NCBI GenBank assembly: GCA_934101645.1
Contig: CAKORX010000002.1
Location: 150,264 to 214,263, forward strand
DNA: 64,000 bases
DNA from: an uncultured Bacilli bacterium
Lineage (GTDB): Bacteria; Bacillota_I; Bacilli_A; RF39; UBA660
Direction: 5' to 3'
Below are positions 54,275 through 63,486 of the stretch, in pieces. The notes under the pieces are model-generated. The model worked only from the letters and a program-made list of their open reading frames with translations, was not told the origin of the DNA and made no database searches. A program made the position numbers and the translations under genes. How positions within the stretch are numbered: the first letter of the stretch is position 1; each line of letters starts with the position of its first letter.

Positions 54275-55040
54275 ATTATTTATTGTAAAAAATCAAAATC
54301 AAATAGATATTTTGAAAAAAAGAGGATTTACAGGTTTTGTATATCCACTTTTTTCTTTTTGCGTTGGTATAGAAAATGAATTTAAACTATCCGAAATTAC
54401 TGAGGATAATGCTTATATTTTTATAAATAGAGTTCTTGATAGTAAATCTATAAATAACTTAAAAAGTATTTTAGAAAATCTTCCTCAAAATATTAAAGGA
54501 GTTATTTTTGAAGATGTTGGCGTAATAGAGTTATTAAAAAACTCTAATATTGAAAAAATTTTATATAATACTCATTTTGCTTGTAATTACGAGAGTGTAA
54601 ACTATCTTTTAAATTATGTTGACACGATTATATTACCTCATGATATCACTGAAAATGAAATTGATGAAATTATTAAGCATGCCATAAAGAAAGTATCAGT
54701 AAATGTATTTGGCCTAATTCCCTCAATGTATTCAAGAAGAAGTCTTATAACAAATTATGAAAAACATTTTAATATCAAAGATGATAGACCTTTTGTAATA
54801 AAAAATGGTAATAAAAGTTTTCTTTTAATGGAAAACGATTATGGAACGTATTGCTATAAGCTTCCATATTTTAATGGATTAAAACTACTTTCGAAGGATA
54901 TTAAATACGCTTTATATTTTCCTATATTTTTAAATGATGAGGAACTAGAAAAATTATTAGATGGTGTTGTAGAAAAAAGTTTTGATGATGGATTTTTAAA
55001 TAATAAAACAATATATAAGATTAAGGGGGACTTAAAATGA
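54267..55040 (+). CDS. Short peptidase U32-like protein (YrrN/TrhP1 position)
   Basis: 257 aa, between trmR and the canonical U32 gene, exactly where B. subtilis has yrrN (about 309 aa). Traces of the U32 barrel remain (ILYNTHFACNYESVNYLL for the strand with the Leu/Thr pair, then ...VNVFGLIPSMYSRRSLITNYEKHF aligned to the FVHG..C...SYC region), but the Cys cluster of U32 enzymes is replaced by hydrophobic and Ser residues. So it may be a shortened structural partner rather than an active hydroxylase. Overlaps neighbours by 8 and 4 bases. Confidence 0.7.
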   Translation: MNKLFIVKNQNQIDILKKRGFTGFVYPLFSFCVGIENEFKLSEITEDNAYIFINRVLDSKSINNLKSILENLPQNIKGVIFEDVGVIELLKNSNIEKILYNTHFACNYESVNYLLNYVDTIILPHDITENEIDEIIKHAIKKVSVNVFGLIPSMYSRRSLITNYEKHFNIKDDRPFVIKNGNKSFLLMENDYGTYCYKLPYFNGLKLLSKDIKYALYFPIFLNDEELEKLLDGVVEKSFDDGFLNNKTIYKIKGDLK

Positions 55041-56209
55041 TAGAACTTCTTGCTCCTGCAGGGGATAAAGAAAGATGCAAATTTGCTTTCTTATATGGTG
55101 CTGATGCCATTTACTTTGGCGGTCAAAATTATTCACTTAGAGCTAATGCTAAAAATTTTACTGATGAAGAAATTAAATGGACCACTGATTATGCTCATAG
55201 TTTAAATAAAAAAGTTTATGTTACCGTTAATATTATATTTCATAATGAAGACTTGATGGGACTCAAAGACTATTTAATTTATTTGGATTCAATAAATGTC
55301 GATGGGGTTATAGCAAGTGATATAGTAGTTTTAAAATTAATTCAAGAATTAAAACTCAAATTCAAAGTAATTCTTTCTACCCAAGCAAGTACCTTGAATG
55401 AATATACTGCTCAGTTTTATAAATCATTGGGAGTAAAACAAGTGGTTTTAGCACGAGAAGCACTTACTGATGATATAAAAAATATTAAAGAAAAAACCGG
55501 TTTAGAAATAGAATGTTTTGTTCATGGTGCTATGTGCATATCTATATCCGGTAAATGTATATTAAGTAGTATTATGACAAATAGGGATTCTAATAGGGGA
55601 GGATGTGCCCAAATTTGTAGGTGGATTTTTAACGAAGATGATGAGCATCCATTTTCAATGACTCCGAAAGATTTAAACATGATAGATAATATTAAAGAAA
55701 TGATCGATTTAGGAGTAACAACATTTAAGGTCGAGGGCAGAATGAGATCAATATATTATATTGCTACTGTAATTTTATGTTATCGAAAAATTATAGATAA
55801 AATTTTAAGCAATACTTTAACAAATGAAGATAAAACTTATTATTTAAAGATATTAAATCGTTGTGCCAATAGAGATAGTGCTCCTCAATTTTTTCATAAA
55901 CTTCCTACTGAAAATGACGAATATTTCAATTTAAGAGATGAAGAAAGTAATCAAGATTTTTTGGGTATTGTGAAAGACTATGATGAAAAAACGCATATGG
56001 CAACTATCGAAGAAAGAAACTTCTTTAAAATTGGTGATGAAATTGAATTTTTTGGTCCAAATACCGATACCACTAGTTACAGAGTTGAAAATATTTATGA
56101 TGAGAATGATAATGCTTTAGAAAAAGCCAATATGCCCAGAATGATTGTAAAAATTCCATTGCCTTTTAAGGTTTATGAAAATGATTTGTTAAGAGTTAAA
56201 ATAAATTAA
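55037..56209 (+). CDS. trhP: Peptidase U32 family protein, TrhP-like (YrrO)
   Basis: 390 aa. ELLAPAGDKERCKFAFLYG at the N-terminus, then LSTQASTLNEYTAQFYKSLG, and ECFVHGAMCISISGKCILSS with NRGGCAQICRW, whose cysteines bind an Fe-S cluster. TrhP with prephenate-linked chemistry hydroxylates U34 of tRNA to ho5U. Although named peptidase, the tRNA role is the best supported for this operon position. Last gene of the operon. Confidence 0.93.
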   Translation: MIELLAPAGDKERCKFAFLYGADAIYFGGQNYSLRANAKNFTDEEIKWTTDYAHSLNKKVYVTVNIIFHNEDLMGLKDYLIYLDSINVDGVIASDIVVLKLIQELKLKFKVILSTQASTLNEYTAQFYKSLGVKQVVLAREALTDDIKNIKEKTGLEIECFVHGAMCISISGKCILSSIMTNRDSNRGGCAQICRWIFNEDDEHPFSMTPKDLNMIDNIKEMIDLGVTTFKVEGRMRSIYYIATVILCYRKIIDKILSNTLTNEDKTYYLKILNRCANRDSAPQFFHKLPTENDEYFNLRDEESNQDFLGIVKDYDEKTHMATIEERNFFKIGDEIEFFGPNTDTTSYRVENIYDENDNALEKANMPRMIVKIPLPFKVYENDLLRVKIN

Positions 56210-56218
56210 TTTTTAAAA

Positions 56219-56246
56219 TTGACAAATAAATGTAAAATGATATAAT
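56219..56246 (+). promoter_or_regulatory. Consensus promoter of the DHH gene
   Basis: TTGACA (56219-56224), 16 bp, TATAAT (56241-56246). Predicted start near 56253. Confidence 0.8.
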
Positions 56247-56251
56247 TAAAT

Positions 56252-56277
56252 ATGCATTAAATTATGCATGTTTTTTT
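56252..56277 (+). terminator. Hairpin and T-run in the DHH gene leader
   Basis: ATGCAT (56252-56257) pairs with ATGCAT (56264-56269), then G and seven Ts. It can end the upstream tRNA-modification operon; being just downstream of the new promoter, it could also shape the 5' end of the DHH mRNA. Confidence 0.6.
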
Positions 56278-56305
56278 ATTCTTAAATGAAAGGAAATATA
56301 TCAAA

Positions 56306-57343
56306 ATGCAAGCAAATGATGGGCTCATGCAGTCACTAGAAAAAGTCGTAGCAAATAATGATGAAGTTTTTATTGTAACCCATATTAGACCTGACTTTGA
56401 TGCTTTAGGTTCGGTAAATGGAATATGTAAATTGTTCGAAGATAGGTTTAAGAAAAATTGCTATATTGTAATTGATGATGACTTAAATAGATTACCAGAT
56501 AAAATAAAAGAAACTATTTTTTCTATAGCAAAAAGTAAAAGTGTAATTAGTCTAAGTGATGTACCTAAACTTATTTCTAGAAAATCATTACTCGTATGTA
56601 CAGATACAAATAAAGATTATTTAGTATCAATAAATAGTTTTTTAAAATTCTTTAATGATATTTTAGTGATAGATCATCATAATTTAGATGAGCATTCTAT
56701 AAAAACGTCTTACACATTTACTGATGTTACGGCCACGAGTGCATCAGAGATAATTGCCTGTTTGCTATTTTATTATGGTGTTCAGATATCTGAAAGCGAT
56801 GCAAACTTATTACTCGCAGGCATTTATTTAGATACAAATAAATTTTCTAAAAATATTAATGCAAGAGTACTAAAAATAATTGAATGGCTTAAAACTATTG
56901 GTGCAAATATTAAATTTGTAGAAAGCCTATTTGAAATAAGTGACTATCATAAGAAAATGATTGAAACTTTAGTTTCCGGTTCGGAAATTTATAATGGTAA
57001 TTTTGCAATAGCTACGTCAAATGATGAAAATTTAATATATACAGTAGAAGAGATTGCAATTAGTGCAGACTATTTAGCATCTTGTGGTGTTGCATCTTCC
57101 TTTGTTATTGCTCATGTTTCAAGCGATGTTGTCGCAATCAGTGCAAGAAGTAATGGGATGCTTGATGTTTCTCAAATTATGCAAAAACTTGGTGGTGGCG
57201 GAAGCCCAACAGCTGCGGCAACGAGAATAAAAAATATGGATATTTCAGAAATAAAACAAAGATTAAAAGATACTTTACATAGTGCGTTATTAATTGATAC
57301 AAAAGAGGATTATTCAAGAAGCCTTCTTGCAGTTAGTTCTTAA
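56306..57343 (+). CDS. DHH/DHHA1 phosphodiesterase related to the GdpP C-terminal half
   Basis: 345 aa from ATG 56306 (AAAGGA upstream, spacing a little long). THIRPDFDALGS, VCTDTNKDY and VIDHHN are DHH metal-binding motifs, and VVAISARSNGMLDVSQIM with KLGGGGSPTAAAT is the DHHA1 end in the form seen in GdpP. GdpP degrades the second messenger c-di-AMP. The transmembrane, PAS and GGDEF parts of GdpP are missing, so this is a soluble stand-alone domain, either a c-di-AMP/pApA phosphodiesterase or a nanoRNase. The His of the GGGGH motif is Ser, which may affect substrate choice. Confidence 0.8.
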   Translation: MQANDGLMQSLEKVVANNDEVFIVTHIRPDFDALGSVNGICKLFEDRFKKNCYIVIDDDLNRLPDKIKETIFSIAKSKSVISLSDVPKLISRKSLLVCTDTNKDYLVSINSFLKFFNDILVIDHHNLDEHSIKTSYTFTDVTATSASEIIACLLFYYGVQISESDANLLLAGIYLDTNKFSKNINARVLKIIEWLKTIGANIKFVESLFEISDYHKKMIETLVSGSEIYNGNFAIATSNDENLIYTVEEIAISADYLASCGVASSFVIAHVSSDVVAISARSNGMLDVSQIMQKLGGGGSPTAAATRIKNMDISEIKQRLKDTLHSALLIDTKEDYSRSLLAVSS

Positions 57344-57356
57344 AAAAGGAGTAAAT

Positions 57357-57971
57357 ATGGATGATTTTTTAAATTATATTATAAAACTTCAAGCTCTTGC
57401 ACAAAATGGGCTTGCATACGCAAATAATGATTTTGATAAAGATCGTTATCAAGAAATAAGAGAAATTGCTTGTCATCTTATGGAATATAAGACTAATTTA
57501 ACATTTGAAAAAATTAAAAATTTATTTGCAAATGAAGAAGGTTATCAAACCCCCAAAATAGGTACAAGAGCTGCAATATTTAATAAAGATAAGATACTTT
57601 TAGTTCATGAAAAGGATGATACTTGGGCTCTTCCTGGCGGCTGGTGTGATGTATTAGAAAGTATCAAAGAAAATGTAAAAAAAGAAGTTTTTGAAGAATC
57701 TGGTCTGAATGTAGAAGCAGTTAAATTAATTGCACTTCTAGATAGAAATAAACATAATAAACCCATTTATGCTTATGGAGTATGTATAGCATTTGTTTTA
57801 TGTAAGGCTACTTATGGAAAGTTTCGAGAAAACAGTGAAACTATCGAAGCAAAATATTTTTCTCTTGATGAGTTACCATTAAATTTAAATGCTGAAAAAA
57901 ATACATTTGAACAGATAAAGCTTTGCTTTGAAGCAAATAATAACCCAAATTTTGAGACTTATTTTGATTAA
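57357..57971 (+). CDS. Nudix hydrolase with N-terminal helical domain
   Basis: 204 aa. ATG 57357 follows AAAAAGGAG. The N-terminal Nudix_N_2-type helices (LNYIIKLQALAQNGLAYANN, DRYQEIREIA) precede the Nudix domain with GGWCDVLESIKENVKKEVFE and EESGL. This architecture is common in ADP-ribose or related nucleotide pyrophosphatases of Firmicutes. Followed by a terminator. Confidence 0.9.
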   Translation: MDDFLNYIIKLQALAQNGLAYANNDFDKDRYQEIREIACHLMEYKTNLTFEKIKNLFANEEGYQTPKIGTRAAIFNKDKILLVHEKDDTWALPGGWCDVLESIKENVKKEVFEESGLNVEAVKLIALLDRNKHNKPIYAYGVCIAFVLCKATYGKFRENSETIEAKYFSLDELPLNLNAEKNTFEQIKLCFEANNNPNFETYFD

Positions 57972-57978
57972 TTGCGAG

Positions 57979-58001
57979 GAAACTTTTTTAGTTTCTTTTT
58001 T
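57979..58001 (+). terminator. Rho-independent terminator
   Basis: GAAACT (57979-57984) pairs with AGTTTC (57990-57995), then Ts. Confidence 0.7.
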
Positions 58002-58002
58002 A

Positions 58003-58031
58003 TTGCACTGAATTTTATAATTTGATATAAT
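58003..58031 (+). promoter_or_regulatory. Promoter of the WG-like repeat gene pair
   Basis: TTGCAC (58003-58008), 17 bp, TATAAT (58026-58031). Confidence 0.7.
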
Positions 58032-58058
58032 GATTTTGATAATAAGGATGTGGATAAG

Positions 58059-60173
58059 ATGGATGATTTTGTAAATGAAACTGATGATAGTAAAAACGTT
58101 ATTGTCGAGATAAACAAAGATGTCGAAGATACTTTATTTGACGAAGATAGAGTGGTAACTACTAACGAAGATGAAATAAAAATTAGTGAGCCAAAAAAAC
58201 AAAAAAATAAGAAAAAGAAATTTTCTTTTAAAGATCTTACTAAAAAACAAAAGATTATCTTTATTGTTATTATAAGTTTAATTGTTATTCTTATCATATT
58301 TGCTTTAGTTTACATATTTATAATTAAACCTAAACGTAATAAAAATAATGATAATGATAACGTTACTCCTATTGTAATTGAAAAAGATAATTATATTTAT
58401 AGTAATGGTATTTTAAAATTCATTGATAAAGATGATAAAGAACTAGGTGAATATGATTGCCAAAATAAAGAGGAAGACAAATGCTATGTGGCATATTTAT
58501 CTACAGAAAATCAAACTGACTTACCTAAGTATGTAAATCAAAGTGAGAAAGAAATAGAAAGAACTAGTCAAATTTATAATAATAATTACGTATTTGTTCA
58601 AGATGGTCAAGATATTTATTTATATGACATTTCTAAAAAAGAAAAAATTAATACATTTGAGCTTATTAAAATAGGTGATACAACACAAAATTATGTTGCT
58701 GTAAAAGATGTTAATGGTAAATATGGACTTCTTTTAATAGATGGTGATGTTAAAAAGATTTTAGATACAAAATATGATTATGTTGAAATATATAATTCAA
58801 ATGATTCCTTTATTATATCTGAGGATAATAAATTTTATATAATTGATAAAGAGGGCAAAAAAATAAGTTCTGCAATAGCTGGAACAATTAAAAGTTTTAA
58901 TTCAAAATATATACTAAGTTATAATACTTCTTACCAAATTTATGATTATTCTGCTGTTAAGGTAAGCCCAGATAGTTATGATTATGCTGAACTTGCGGAT
59001 GATTTTATTTTTACTATTTCAAGTCGTAAAATGACTGTATATGATAAAGACTTTAATAAATTAAATGAAAGCCCTATTAAAATAAAAACTAGCGATTATC
59101 AGAAAAAATATGTTTTTGATGATAATAATACTTTAAAGGAAACTAAAAAAGCATTTGAATATAGTCTTAAAAATAATATTTTAACAATTACATCTGATGA
59201 TAAAACTAAGGATATTAATATATATGAGGCTATAGTTAATACAAAATATGATTATGTAAATTATTCTGATGGCGCATTATATATTTATAGTGATAAAGAA
59301 AAAACTAATTTACTAGGAAGTTATACTTGCAAAAATAAAAATGAAGTTAATAGTAAAGATGCTGATTATAGCAAATGCTTTATTGCTAAAGAAGGTAATA
59401 TTATTCCTAAAGAAGAAAACAAAGGATATATTCCAATTATAAATGGTAACTATGTTTATATTAGTGATGTTAAAAATGATGGGGAAAGTTTAATTATACT
59501 TTATGATTTAAAAAACTCTAAAAATGTTTCTGAGTATAGTGAAGTACAAACTGGCGTATCAAGTGATAATATTACTGCTTCAACAATTATAAATGGTTTA
59601 ATATTTTCAAAAAATACATCTGGAGGATATGGTGTTATTACATTTGGACAAAATGGTCCTTCGGGCTTAATAGCATTTAATGAAACGAAGCGTTCTGATG
59701 GATTAGAACCTTCGGGGAAAACTTTAAGTATTTCTTATTTAAAGGATTACTTACTTGTTAAAAGAGAAAAACGTAATTTCTTATATGACAAATTAGGCAA
59801 TGAAATTGCTTCAACAACTTTTGAAATTACTGATTATTTAAATAATTATATGGTTGTTAAAAATAATGATAAATATTTAGTATATAATATGAAGGGAACT
59901 ATTTTATCTGATGAAGGAAAATATATTTCTTTAAAAGAAAATTATTTCGTGCTTATTGATAACGATAATAAATTTAATATATATTCATACAAAGATGCTA
60001 AAAAAGCCATTTTAAATAAGAGCTTAGAACTTTATGAAACTGATTACACAAAAGCTTATGAAATAAATGAAACTGATAATAATTATATAATTACAATAAT
60101 TAAATCAGGTACTAAGAATAATTATTTATTTGACAAGGTAACTGGCAAACTCATAAGTAGTGATGGTGAATAA
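58059..60173 (+). CDS. Membrane-anchored surface protein with WG-like repeats
   Basis: 704 aa. ATG 58059 is preferred over GTG 58050 because AAGG lies at better distance. Residues 1-65 are a charged cytoplasmic part, 66-89 a membrane helix, and the rest is outside. The ectodomain holds two copies of one module (starting near 110 and near 405): strand-rich YIYSNGILKFIDKDDKELG, a Cys pair, NNYVFVQDGQDIYLYDIS, then KDVNGKYGLLLIDG, a WG-type repeat. Repeat proteins of this type often bind ligands on the surface; no enzyme motif seen. The downstream gene encodes a single-module relative. Confidence 0.7.
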   Translation: MDDFVNETDDSKNVIVEINKDVEDTLFDEDRVVTTNEDEIKISEPKKQKNKKKKFSFKDLTKKQKIIFIVIISLIVILIIFALVYIFIIKPKRNKNNDNDNVTPIVIEKDNYIYSNGILKFIDKDDKELGEYDCQNKEEDKCYVAYLSTENQTDLPKYVNQSEKEIERTSQIYNNNYVFVQDGQDIYLYDISKKEKINTFELIKIGDTTQNYVAVKDVNGKYGLLLIDGDVKKILDTKYDYVEIYNSNDSFIISEDNKFYIIDKEGKKISSAIAGTIKSFNSKYILSYNTSYQIYDYSAVKVSPDSYDYAELADDFIFTISSRKMTVYDKDFNKLNESPIKIKTSDYQKKYVFDDNNTLKETKKAFEYSLKNNILTITSDDKTKDINIYEAIVNTKYDYVNYSDGALYIYSDKEKTNLLGSYTCKNKNEVNSKDADYSKCFIAKEGNIIPKEENKGYIPIINGNYVYISDVKNDGESLIILYDLKNSKNVSEYSEVQTGVSSDNITASTIINGLIFSKNTSGGYGVITFGQNGPSGLIAFNETKRSDGLEPSGKTLSISYLKDYLLVKREKRNFLYDKLGNEIASTTFEITDYLNNYMVVKNNDKYLVYNMKGTILSDEGKYISLKENYFVLIDNDNKFNIYSYKDAKKAILNKSLELYETDYTKAYEINETDNNYIITIIKSGTKNNYLFDKVTGKLISSDGE

Positions 60174-60174
60174 G

Positions 60175-61086
60175 ATGAAAAATAATAGAGTTATATTTCC
60201 ACTTATTATTTTTCTTCTTATAATATTTTTACCTTTAACTGGATATGCGGTTTATTATAGATACAATCTTGCAAAAGAAGGTGGAAATCCTGAACATAAG
60301 CATAAGCTTAATAATAAATTATATTATTATGATAGTTCCGATAAACTTATAGGCACTTATTCTTGCCAAAGTAATGTTTGCGATGATGCATTAACTACGA
60401 TTGATGACAAGGACAATTTATATTATAATAAAGGAGATAAAAATACTTTAGATATTTATAATAATTATGTCTTTATAAATGATAACAATGTTATTAAACT
60501 TTATAATTTAACAAATAATGCAAGTATTTTAGATTTAAGTCTTGTTAAAAATTATGGAACTACAATTGCTGGCAATTATTTAATTGTAAAGGACACTGAT
60601 AATTTATACGGACTTCTTGATTTAAATAATATTAGTATAAAAATAGGAAAAACCTATGAATATTTAGCTTTAAAAGATAATTATGTTGATGGGACTTTAA
60701 AAAGTGATACTTTTATTGCTAAAAAAGATGGATCATACTTTTTGATTAATATTAATGAAGAAAAGTTAACTGGTAATTTTGCAAATCCAATTTATGATTA
60801 TAATGATAAAATTGTAGTTTGTAAAAATAATAGTAATTATAGTATATATTATTATAATGGAAGTAGTATATTAGATTATCAAACTATCGTAAAACTTGAT
60901 GTATTAAATAACTTAGTGGTATTTCAAAATAATATAGGTAATATATATATTTATAGTAGTGATTTTTCTGAAATGATAAATAGTTATACAGTGCAATCAA
61001 GTGATGATAAATTAACATATGATATAAATGATAACAAAATAGAAGTTAAAAATAATGGAGTGTTAATAGATACGAAAAACTTATAA
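60175..61086 (+). CDS. Membrane-anchored single-module paralogue of the preceding protein
   Basis: 303 aa. ATG 60175 starts two bases after the previous stop. N-terminal helix (about 6-27), then one copy of the module: LYYYDSSDKLIGTYSCQ, Cys pair, NNYVFINDNNVIKLYNLT and KDTDNLYGLLDLN. The module keeps the Cys pair of the upstream protein. Operon with it; function presumably at the same surface structure. Confidence 0.65.
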   Translation: MKNNRVIFPLIIFLLIIFLPLTGYAVYYRYNLAKEGGNPEHKHKLNNKLYYYDSSDKLIGTYSCQSNVCDDALTTIDDKDNLYYNKGDKNTLDIYNNYVFINDNNVIKLYNLTNNASILDLSLVKNYGTTIAGNYLIVKDTDNLYGLLDLNNISIKIGKTYEYLALKDNYVDGTLKSDTFIAKKDGSYFLININEEKLTGNFANPIYDYNDKIVVCKNNSNYSIYYYNGSSILDYQTIVKLDVLNNLVVFQNNIGNIYIYSSDFSEMINSYTVQSSDDKLTYDINDNKIEVKNNGVLIDTKNL

Positions 61087-61102
61087 TTTTATAAGTTTTT
61101 TT
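61076..61102 (+). terminator. Rho-independent terminator
   Basis: AACTTAT (61078-61084), loop AATTTT, ATAAGTT (61091-61097), T-run; the outer A/T bases extend the stem. Confidence 0.8.
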
Positions 61103-61103
61103 G

Positions 61104-61161
61104 ATTGAATAAATAATTATGTTTTGTTATAATAAAAATGAAAGTAGAGTGTAGTTATATG
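61104..61161 (+). repeat. Prepilin promoter/leader repeat, copy 1
   Basis: Contains TTGAAT (61105-61110), 17 bp, TATAAT (61128-61133) and AAAGTAGAG before ATG 61159. The same block, with only a few differences, recurs at 63923-63981 in front of the next prepilin gene, and the similarity runs on into the coding sequence. Confidence 0.85.
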
Positions 61162-63360
61162 AATAAAAAAGGATTTACTTTAGTTGAACTTTTAAGCGTT
61201 ATTGTTTTAATTGGAATTGTATTATCGATTGCTGTTTTGGGTGTAAGCTCGGTAAGAACAAGTATTTTGGATAAACAATATAAAAACATCAAAACCGAAA
61301 TAGAACTTGCGGGAGAAAAATATTATAATGATACTGAAAGTACAAAAATGTATGTACAAACTTTGATAGATGAAGGCTATTTAAAAGCAGAAAATGAAAG
61401 TAAAAAAATATTAGATCCAAGAAACTCTAGTGAACTTAATTGTTATGTAGTTGATATAAATACTACTACCGAAACTGCCTCCTTGAAGGAAGATTCTGAT
61501 GGCAATTGCTCAGAATCTCTTGAGGGAAACTACTCAATTACTATAAAACAAAAAGATGGAAGTATTATTGAGAATAAATGGTATAACAAAAAGTTAATTG
61601 TTAAGGCATATGGTGATGGACTAACTGGTATATTGGATGATGCTTATTCATGGACTACAGATTTAAATCCAAATGTTATTGCTTCGAGTAATGAACTAGA
61701 TTTAAAAACACTTGTAGAAGAACGAGGCGGAGCATTAAATGATGTATTTTATGTTAGTGCGGTAACTGGTGATAAAGTTTTAAAGTCTGGCGGTACTCCA
61801 ATAAAAATAGATACAGTAAACCCTAAAATCGAAGGCAATATAAAAATATCTAATGATGGATTATGGACAAAAGAAAAAACTGTGTCAATAACCTTAACTG
61901 ATGTAGGATCTGGTATAAAAAAATATATATTTGATACAACACCAGGATGCTCATCTGAAAGTAGTTGGACAGTTTTAGAAAAATCACAAAATAAAGTAGA
62001 TATAAATAAAGTTTTTAATAGTAATGGTAAATTTTATTTTTGTGCTCAAGATGAAGCTGGAAATGCTTTAGAAGAAGAACATATAATTGAAATTACCCAA
62101 GTTGATTCAACTCCACCAACATGTTATTATGAAGGCGAAGATACAAACTATATAAGAGGAACAAGATTAATAAAATATGGATGTAAAGATGAAGAAAGTG
62201 GATGTCAAAAAATAATTTCTAGTTCATCAAATGATGACTGCAATTCTGATAACTGCCCAATATTTACTAAAAATTATACATATAGTGGCACAATAATAAC
62301 AGCTAAAATAGAAGATACAATAGGAAAATTTAGGATAGTAGATAAAGTAGGAAATTATACGGATTGTCCGGTTTCAGGAAAAAAAGAGTTAAATATATAT
62401 CTAGATAATAAAGCACCAGTTGTTTCAATAACAAGTATGAGTTATAGCAGTGGAACATTATATGTAAATGTATCATTTACTGATGAACATAGTGGCCCAA
62501 GGGATGTAAAAGTATCATTTAAAGGAACTAGTTCAAATTCTGTTAGTTGTAATGGTTCGTGTACAGTTTCATTAAATATTGGCTCTATTTCGCAAGGAAC
62601 AGTTACTGTTACAGGATACGATAAAGTAGGAAATAGTTCTAGTACATCGAAAACAATAAATATGTATAGTAAAACAATAAGCGGTGAAAAAGATTATTCA
62701 GGAAGCTTTACAGAATATTTACCTATATCTGGAAATTTCCTATATAAAACAATTACGCAAAATACGGGATCAATAAGTTGCGATAATAATGGTAGATGTA
62801 CAGTTTATCCTCAGAAGTCAACAAAAGCGTGTACTCTTGAGAAAAATCCTACGGTAACGGACGCAATTTATGAATCTTGCGAAGATGGTGGCTCTCTTAA
62901 TAGATGGGATGAATGTGACGCATCAAATAGAACATATGAAAATACTACTGGATGGTGTTATTTCGAAAATGGTACTTATGACGGCGATAGTTTCGATTTT
63001 AGACGTCAATGTGATTGCAGCTGTACATATGGTTATAGATGGTCTGATTATGATGTATATTACACATGTAATGATTGTTCACAATACGTTCCAGGATCTT
63101 CAAGTGGAAATGTTTGCTATAATATAGCAAGCGTTCGAAATTTCGGTAATTATACAGGATATAAAGGCGTTACGGCAACTAAAACATGTTCTTATGATAC
63201 ATATACACCAGATTCATATTGTAATTATGGAAGACAATATGGCTCAAGCTGTTATAGTTGCGATGAAGGAAGACTTACAAGTTCACTTACATGTGCATAT
63301 AGTACATACTGTACTACGTACAAATATAATTTTAGTTATACTTACTACATGTATAGTTAA
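61159..63360 (+). CDS. Prepilin-like surface protein with Cys-rich C-terminus
   Basis: 733 aa. ATG 61159 gives MNKKGFTLVELLSVIVLIGI, a perfect type IV prepilin signature (basic leader, G, then F-T-L-V-E with the +5 Glu). Past the helix come Ig-like units separated by phrases such as VDSTPPTC and LDNKAPVVS, with SSSSNDDCNSDNC between them, and from about 540 a Cys/Tyr-rich tail. Over 30 cysteines suggest a disulfide-stabilised ectodomain. Typical pilins are 130-180 aa, so this is a pilin-anchored adhesin, exported and processed by a prepilin peptidase. Assembly genes are not in the window. Confidence 0.8.
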   Translation: MNKKGFTLVELLSVIVLIGIVLSIAVLGVSSVRTSILDKQYKNIKTEIELAGEKYYNDTESTKMYVQTLIDEGYLKAENESKKILDPRNSSELNCYVVDINTTTETASLKEDSDGNCSESLEGNYSITIKQKDGSIIENKWYNKKLIVKAYGDGLTGILDDAYSWTTDLNPNVIASSNELDLKTLVEERGGALNDVFYVSAVTGDKVLKSGGTPIKIDTVNPKIEGNIKISNDGLWTKEKTVSITLTDVGSGIKKYIFDTTPGCSSESSWTVLEKSQNKVDINKVFNSNGKFYFCAQDEAGNALEEEHIIEITQVDSTPPTCYYEGEDTNYIRGTRLIKYGCKDEESGCQKIISSSSNDDCNSDNCPIFTKNYTYSGTIITAKIEDTIGKFRIVDKVGNYTDCPVSGKKELNIYLDNKAPVVSITSMSYSSGTLYVNVSFTDEHSGPRDVKVSFKGTSSNSVSCNGSCTVSLNIGSISQGTVTVTGYDKVGNSSSTSKTINMYSKTISGEKDYSGSFTEYLPISGNFLYKTITQNTGSISCDNNGRCTVYPQKSTKACTLEKNPTVTDAIYESCEDGGSLNRWDECDASNRTYENTTGWCYFENGTYDGDSFDFRRQCDCSCTYGYRWSDYDVYYTCNDCSQYVPGSSSGNVCYNIASVRNFGNYTGYKGVTATKTCSYDTYTPDSYCNYGRQYGSSCYSCDEGRLTSSLTCAYSTYCTTYKYNFSYTYYMYS

Positions 63361-63370
63361 TTATTATTAG

Positions 63371-63401
63371 AAAACTGCATTTAATTTATTTGCAGTTTTT
63401 T
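63371..63401 (+). terminator. Rho-independent terminator
   Basis: AAAACTGCA (63371-63379) pairs with TGCAGTTTT (63391-63399), then Ts. Confidence 0.85.
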
Positions 63402-63403
63402 AT

Positions 63404-63432
63404 TTGAATATATAAATTTGCTTGGCTATAAT
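63404..63432 (+). promoter_or_regulatory. Promoter of the HD gene, related to the prepilin promoters
   Basis: TTGAAT (63404-63409), 17 bp, TATAAT (63427-63432), followed by an AAAAGTAGGA-type leader. Clearly similar to the two prepilin promoters but more diverged. Confidence 0.8.
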
Positions 63433-63486
63433 AAAATTAAAAGTAGGATTATACAAAAAATGCAAACCAGTTTGGAGGAAAAATAT

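Noticed and set aside
56252..56277. A true attenuator for the DHH gene
   Set aside because: The hairpin is more simply explained as the terminator of the upstream U32 operon placed just past the next promoter; kept as a terminator only.
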